Below are positions 61,592 to 64,000 of a stretch of 64,000 bases of DNA, piece after piece (position 1 is the stretch's first letter; each line of letters starts with the position of its first letter). Location of the stretch: positions 35,343 to 99,342 of the forward strand of contig NZ_PCPR01000021.1 of the NCBI RefSeq assembly GCF_002979775.1, read 5' to 3'. Under the pieces are notes generated by a model that saw only the letters and a program-made list of their open reading frames with translations, was not told the origin of the DNA and ran no database searches. The translations under genes and the position numbers were made by a program. Origin of the DNA: Arthrobacter sp. MYb23 (lineage in GTDB: Bacteria > Actinomycetota > Actinomycetes > Actinomycetales > Micrococcaceae).

Positions 61592-63019
61592 ATGACGCAC
61601 TCTTTCGCAGCCGACCACGCCACCCCGCGCTCGGAAAAACAGTCGGAAACCCAACCGGGAATTCAGCCGGGAACCCAGCCGGAAATGCGCTCGGAAAGTC
61701 GTTGGGAGGATCCCTCGAAACCCCCGCTCGAATGCCGCGCCGAACGCGACACCGAGTACGGTGCCGAACGTTCCGCCGCAGGTACTGCCCTGGGATCGTT
61801 CGGAGTAGTGGCCGTCGTCGGCGTGTTCGCACTTCTCCTCCACATGCTTGGGCAGCATTCGCCGCGGGTGGGACCTGGCTACGCAGGCTGGGCGCAAGGG
61901 ACCACTGATAACCCTCTGGCCGCCCTGCGCTGGTTCTTCGGCGACATGACCGAGCCCCTGTTCTACAAGTCCGATCTCGCTGCGCTGGGACTCCTCGCCG
62001 GTGCCGCGGCCGCATGGTGGGTTGGCCGACGAGGCCGGAGATGGGCAGGCACGCTGAGTAACAATTCCGGGCTGTGGCCCTGGGTCGTGGCTTCCGCGTC
62101 GCTCAGTTTGATGCTATCCAACCTGGTGTTCGGCTGGGTGCTCGACGACGGGTGGCAGCCCACGTTCGTGCCGTTCGTCTGCGTTGCTCCCGCCATGGTC
62201 CTTCTCTACGGAGCGGGGTGGAGGACCTGCATCACCGGCGCGGTCCTGGGGACAGCCACCACCACACCGTTGGCTTTGCTGTTCATCCGCACCGTTTCAG
62301 AACCTCTTGGCCTGCCACCCGTGGTGGCAAGCGTGGCCGCAATGTCAGTGGGCTCGGCCATCTCGTTCCTGATCGCCCGGCGGCTGCCGTGGCTCGTCTT
62401 GCGGGAGACCCGGCAGACTCGGCAGACTCGGCAGACCTGGCAGACCCGGGTGACCCGGCAGACTCGGGAGACCCGGCAGACTCGGGAGACCCGCGAGGTT
62501 CGCCCGACGGCGCAAGCGGAGCTGCCGCCGTCGAGTCTCAACCGAAACATCCCGGCCGACGCTGCCTGGGCCGCGCGCCGGGTACTTAAGGACTTCACGG
62601 AAACACACTTTTTTGCCAACGAACTCGCCGGGGCCTGCCTGATCCTGGCGGTAGCCGCGGCTTTTGTCCTCAACCCGGGACTGCCGTCGTACGGGACGGG
62701 CCTGCTGCCGCACATATTGTTTGCCCAAGCGTTGACGTCGGCCATTGGGGTCACGCTCTGGCGCGGCTGGTACCGCGACGGCGGGTGGGCGGCCACCTAC
62801 GCGTCCGTGGTGTCGGTTGCCCCGGCGGCGGTCCTGGCGTACGACGGCTCCTGGCAGGGAATGGTAGGTGGGGCCGTGATGGGCGCCGTCCTCGCTCCGC
62901 CTCTGGCCCGGGCAATTTCCGCGCGGCTGCCCGCCGGCTTCCACCCGGTCATCGGCAACACAGCCGCCATGGCAATCTCGACGGCGGTTGCGTTGACAGT
63001 GCTTGGGCTGCTGCCGTAG
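61592..63019 (+). CDS. duplicated membrane protein with a basic repeat linker, function unknown
   Basis: 475 residues. Residues 1-65 are hydrophilic (ETQPGIQPGTQPE). Two homologous membrane halves follow: about 75-265 and 325-475. Matching segments include DDGWQPTFVPFVCVAPAMVL against RDGGWAATYASVVSVAPAAV, then GAVLGT against GAVMGA. Between them, residues 271-300 are ten R-(Q/E)-T-type triplets encoded by a 9-bp tandem repeat. No known family was recognised. The ATG at 61592 has only a weak ribosome site. It is divergent from the SHOCT operon and convergent with the ZIP gene. Confidence 0.7.
   Translation: MTHSFAADHATPRSEKQSETQPGIQPGTQPEMRSESRWEDPSKPPLECRAERDTEYGAERSAAGTALGSFGVVAVVGVFALLLHMLGQHSPRVGPGYAGWAQGTTDNPLAALRWFFGDMTEPLFYKSDLAALGLLAGAAAAWWVGRRGRRWAGTLSNNSGLWPWVVASASLSLMLSNLVFGWVLDDGWQPTFVPFVCVAPAMVLLYGAGWRTCITGAVLGTATTTPLALLFIRTVSEPLGLPPVVASVAAMSVGSAISFLIARRLPWLVLRETRQTRQTRQTWQTRVTRQTRETRQTRETREVRPTAQAELPPSSLNRNIPADAAWAARRVLKDFTETHFFANELAGACLILAVAAAFVLNPGLPSYGTGLLPHILFAQALTSAIGVTLWRGWYRDGGWAATYASVVSVAPAAVLAYDGSWQGMVGGAVMGAVLAPPLARAISARLPAGFHPVIGNTAAMAISTAVALTVLGLLP
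62402..62491. repeat. 9-bp tandem repeat inside the duplicated membrane protein gene
   Basis: Ten in-frame units of the type CGGCAGACT / CGGGAGACC / TGGCAGACC / CGGGTGACC encode repeated Arg-Gln-Thr or Arg-Glu-Thr triplets. The array separates the two membrane halves. Confidence 0.88.
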
Positions 63020-63031
63020 TTCACCTGTCAG

Positions 63032-63787
63032 TCAGCCGCCGACGTGATGAATGGTGAACGCACTCAGAAAGCCGACGGCGGCCGTTAGCCCGGTCAGGTT
63101 GTGGTGCTCCTCGAAGGCCTCGGGGATCATGGTGTCGGAAAGCATGGCCAGAATTCCGCCAGCGGCGATGGCGGTAATGAACGCGATCACGCTCTCTGGA
63201 GCATTTTCCAAGGCGGTGTATCCCAGCAGTGCGGCAAGCCCGCTGAACACTGCAATGCCGGCCCAGGTGCCAAAGACGTAGGCGGGGCTGCGGCCGGCCT
63301 TCTTCATCCCCGCTGTGCTGGACAAACCCTCCGGGACGTTCGAAATGAAGACGGCGGCGAGCATGGCCGGACTCACTGCCCCACCGGCGAGGAGGCCAAC
63401 GCCAAGGACCACTGATTCCGGAATGCCGTCAATAAGGGCACCTACTGCTATGGCCGTGCCGCTTCCGGGGGAGTCCTTCTCCGAAGGCTGGGTGCCTCCC
63501 GAACGTTTCCGATGCTTGGCCCCAGCCCGGGCCAGCAGGACGTTGGAGCCCACAAAGATCACGGCGCCCAGGAGGAAGCCCAAGATGGTGGGGAGCAACC
63601 CGCCGCCCTCCACGGCCTCATCAACCAGTTCGAACGCCAACGCAGAGATCAAGACGCCGGCGCCGAAGGCCATCACCGTGGAGACGAGTTTGGGCGGCAC
63701 TTTCCAGATCCAGGCTATGCCCGCCCCGAGGACCAGGGCACCGCCAGCCAACGTTCCCCACATCAAGGCCTGTAACCACATTGGCAT
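63032..63787 (-). CDS. ZIP-family metal transporter with an altered metal site
   Basis: A 251-residue, eight-helix protein of the ZIP/GufA family. The helix 4 motif reads IDGIPESVVLG, where canonical members have HN..PE, and the helix 5 motif reads SNVPEGLSS, where canonical members have polar metal ligands. The glutamates are kept, but the usual His is replaced by Asp. A loop between helices 3 and 4 is short and basic (AGAKHRKRSGG), not His-rich. Zinc is the usual substrate of the family; here specificity is uncertain. It is convergent with the duplicated membrane protein gene, 12 bases apart. Confidence 0.8.
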   Translation of the reverse strand: MPMWLQALMWGTLAGGALVLGAGIAWIWKVPPKLVSTVMAFGAGVLISALAFELVDEAVEGGGLLPTILGFLLGAVIFVGSNVLLARAGAKHRKRSGGTQPSEKDSPGSGTAIAVGALIDGIPESVVLGVGLLAGGAVSPAMLAAVFISNVPEGLSSTAGMKKAGRSPAYVFGTWAGIAVFSGLAALLGYTALENAPESVIAFITAIAAGGILAMLSDTMIPEAFEEHHNLTGLTAAVGFLSAFTIHHVGG

Positions 63788-63963
63788 TTGTCCCGCCCTT
63801 CCATCGGCCGTGCATGTGCATCATGAAGTGTTCCACATGGGGGCTGTATGGATCTTCCGATACTGCTTGATTGGCCTGCGTTCCAAGAGGCCTGCGTTCG
63901 ATTGGCATGCGCTTGAATTCGCCTGCGGGAGTCTTGAGGTTTTCCTGAGGAAGTGTTGCGGGT

Positions 63964-64000
63964 ATGCAGGATTTGTTCTTGATCCGGGCCCGGCACAGTA
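63964..64000 (+). CDS. possible start of a gene cut by the window edge
   Basis: An ATG at 63964 with AGGAAG about 10 bases upstream opens a frame (MQDLFLIRARHS..) that continues past the edge. It is divergent from the ZIP gene. Too little is present to identify it or even to be sure it is real. The rest of 63788-63963 shows no gene. Confidence 0.25.
   Translation, partial: MQDLFLIRARHS

Overview
The window is high-GC, gene-dense DNA whose gene content and order fit a soil actinobacterium of the Arthrobacter/Paenarthrobacter group (Micrococcaceae). This placement is an inference from protein resemblance; no rRNA or tRNA gene is present to confirm it. About 57 protein genes are supported. One of them is frameshifted, and partial genes lie at both edges.

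Layout. 1-6814: the beta-ketoadipate operon, with the tail of probable pcaH, then pcaG-B-D-C, pcaF-I-J and the IclR regulator pcaR, so protocatechuate is carried to succinyl-CoA and acetyl-CoA. 6898-18660: a second aromatic-acid region. A RidA-family gene is divergent from an operon of FAA-family hydrolase, single-domain cupin, TesB thioesterase, aryl-CoA ligase, an FAD monooxygenase/old-yellow-enzyme fusion, an aromatic-acid MFS importer and a hotdog thioesterase. This reads as a CoA-dependent salicylate- or anthranilate-type route. It is followed by a PaaX regulator between two VOC genes, one of them broken. 18879-28965: housekeeping and accessory genes, including an F420-reductase-like protein, a HAD phosphatase, an FMN reductase, the three-gene pnt transhydrogenase, a Cmx-type chloramphenicol exporter behind an 18-bp tandem repeat, two small unknown genes, an ACT-domain membrane protein and mscL. 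29148-36218: a ureohydrolase, NCS1 permease, aldehyde dehydrogenase and sugar-lactone-type oxidase operon, divergent from a PucR regulator.

36300-45730: one-carbon/glycine metabolism. A tandem glycine riboswitch precedes gcvP-gcvT-gcvH-glyA, then an unusual 0.8-kb repeat-filled gap, sdaA and lipA. Glycine cleavage, serine hydroxymethyltransferase and serine deaminase connect glycine, serine and pyruvate, and LipA makes the lipoyl group that GcvH needs. 45962-49474: FUSC membrane protein, MarR regulator, a Cys-containing small protein translationally coupled to a Ser/Thr kinase, and a GlsB-type membrane protein. 49575-63787: pepA coupled to a DHA2 exporter, an SLC13 permease with RCK_C domains, a large LuxR (LAL) regulator divergent from a DedA protein, a SHOCT/AI-2E/cardiolipin synthase operon, a duplicated membrane protein of unknown function and a ZIP-family transporter.

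The most distinctive feature is the amount of unexplained repeated DNA: two 66-bp palindromes of one family, a 15-bp-arm palindrome, a ~170-bp tandem repeat with a nested hairpin, a 31-bp dispersed repeat, and short tandem repeats (9, 15, 18 and 19 bp) both between genes and inside them. The best candidates for new biology are the RidA/cupin/FAA aromatic-CoA cluster, the Cys-protein/kinase pair behind a palindromic operator, and the ureohydrolase/NCS1/oxidase cluster. No phage, insertion sequence, CRISPR array or RNA gene other than the riboswitch was found.
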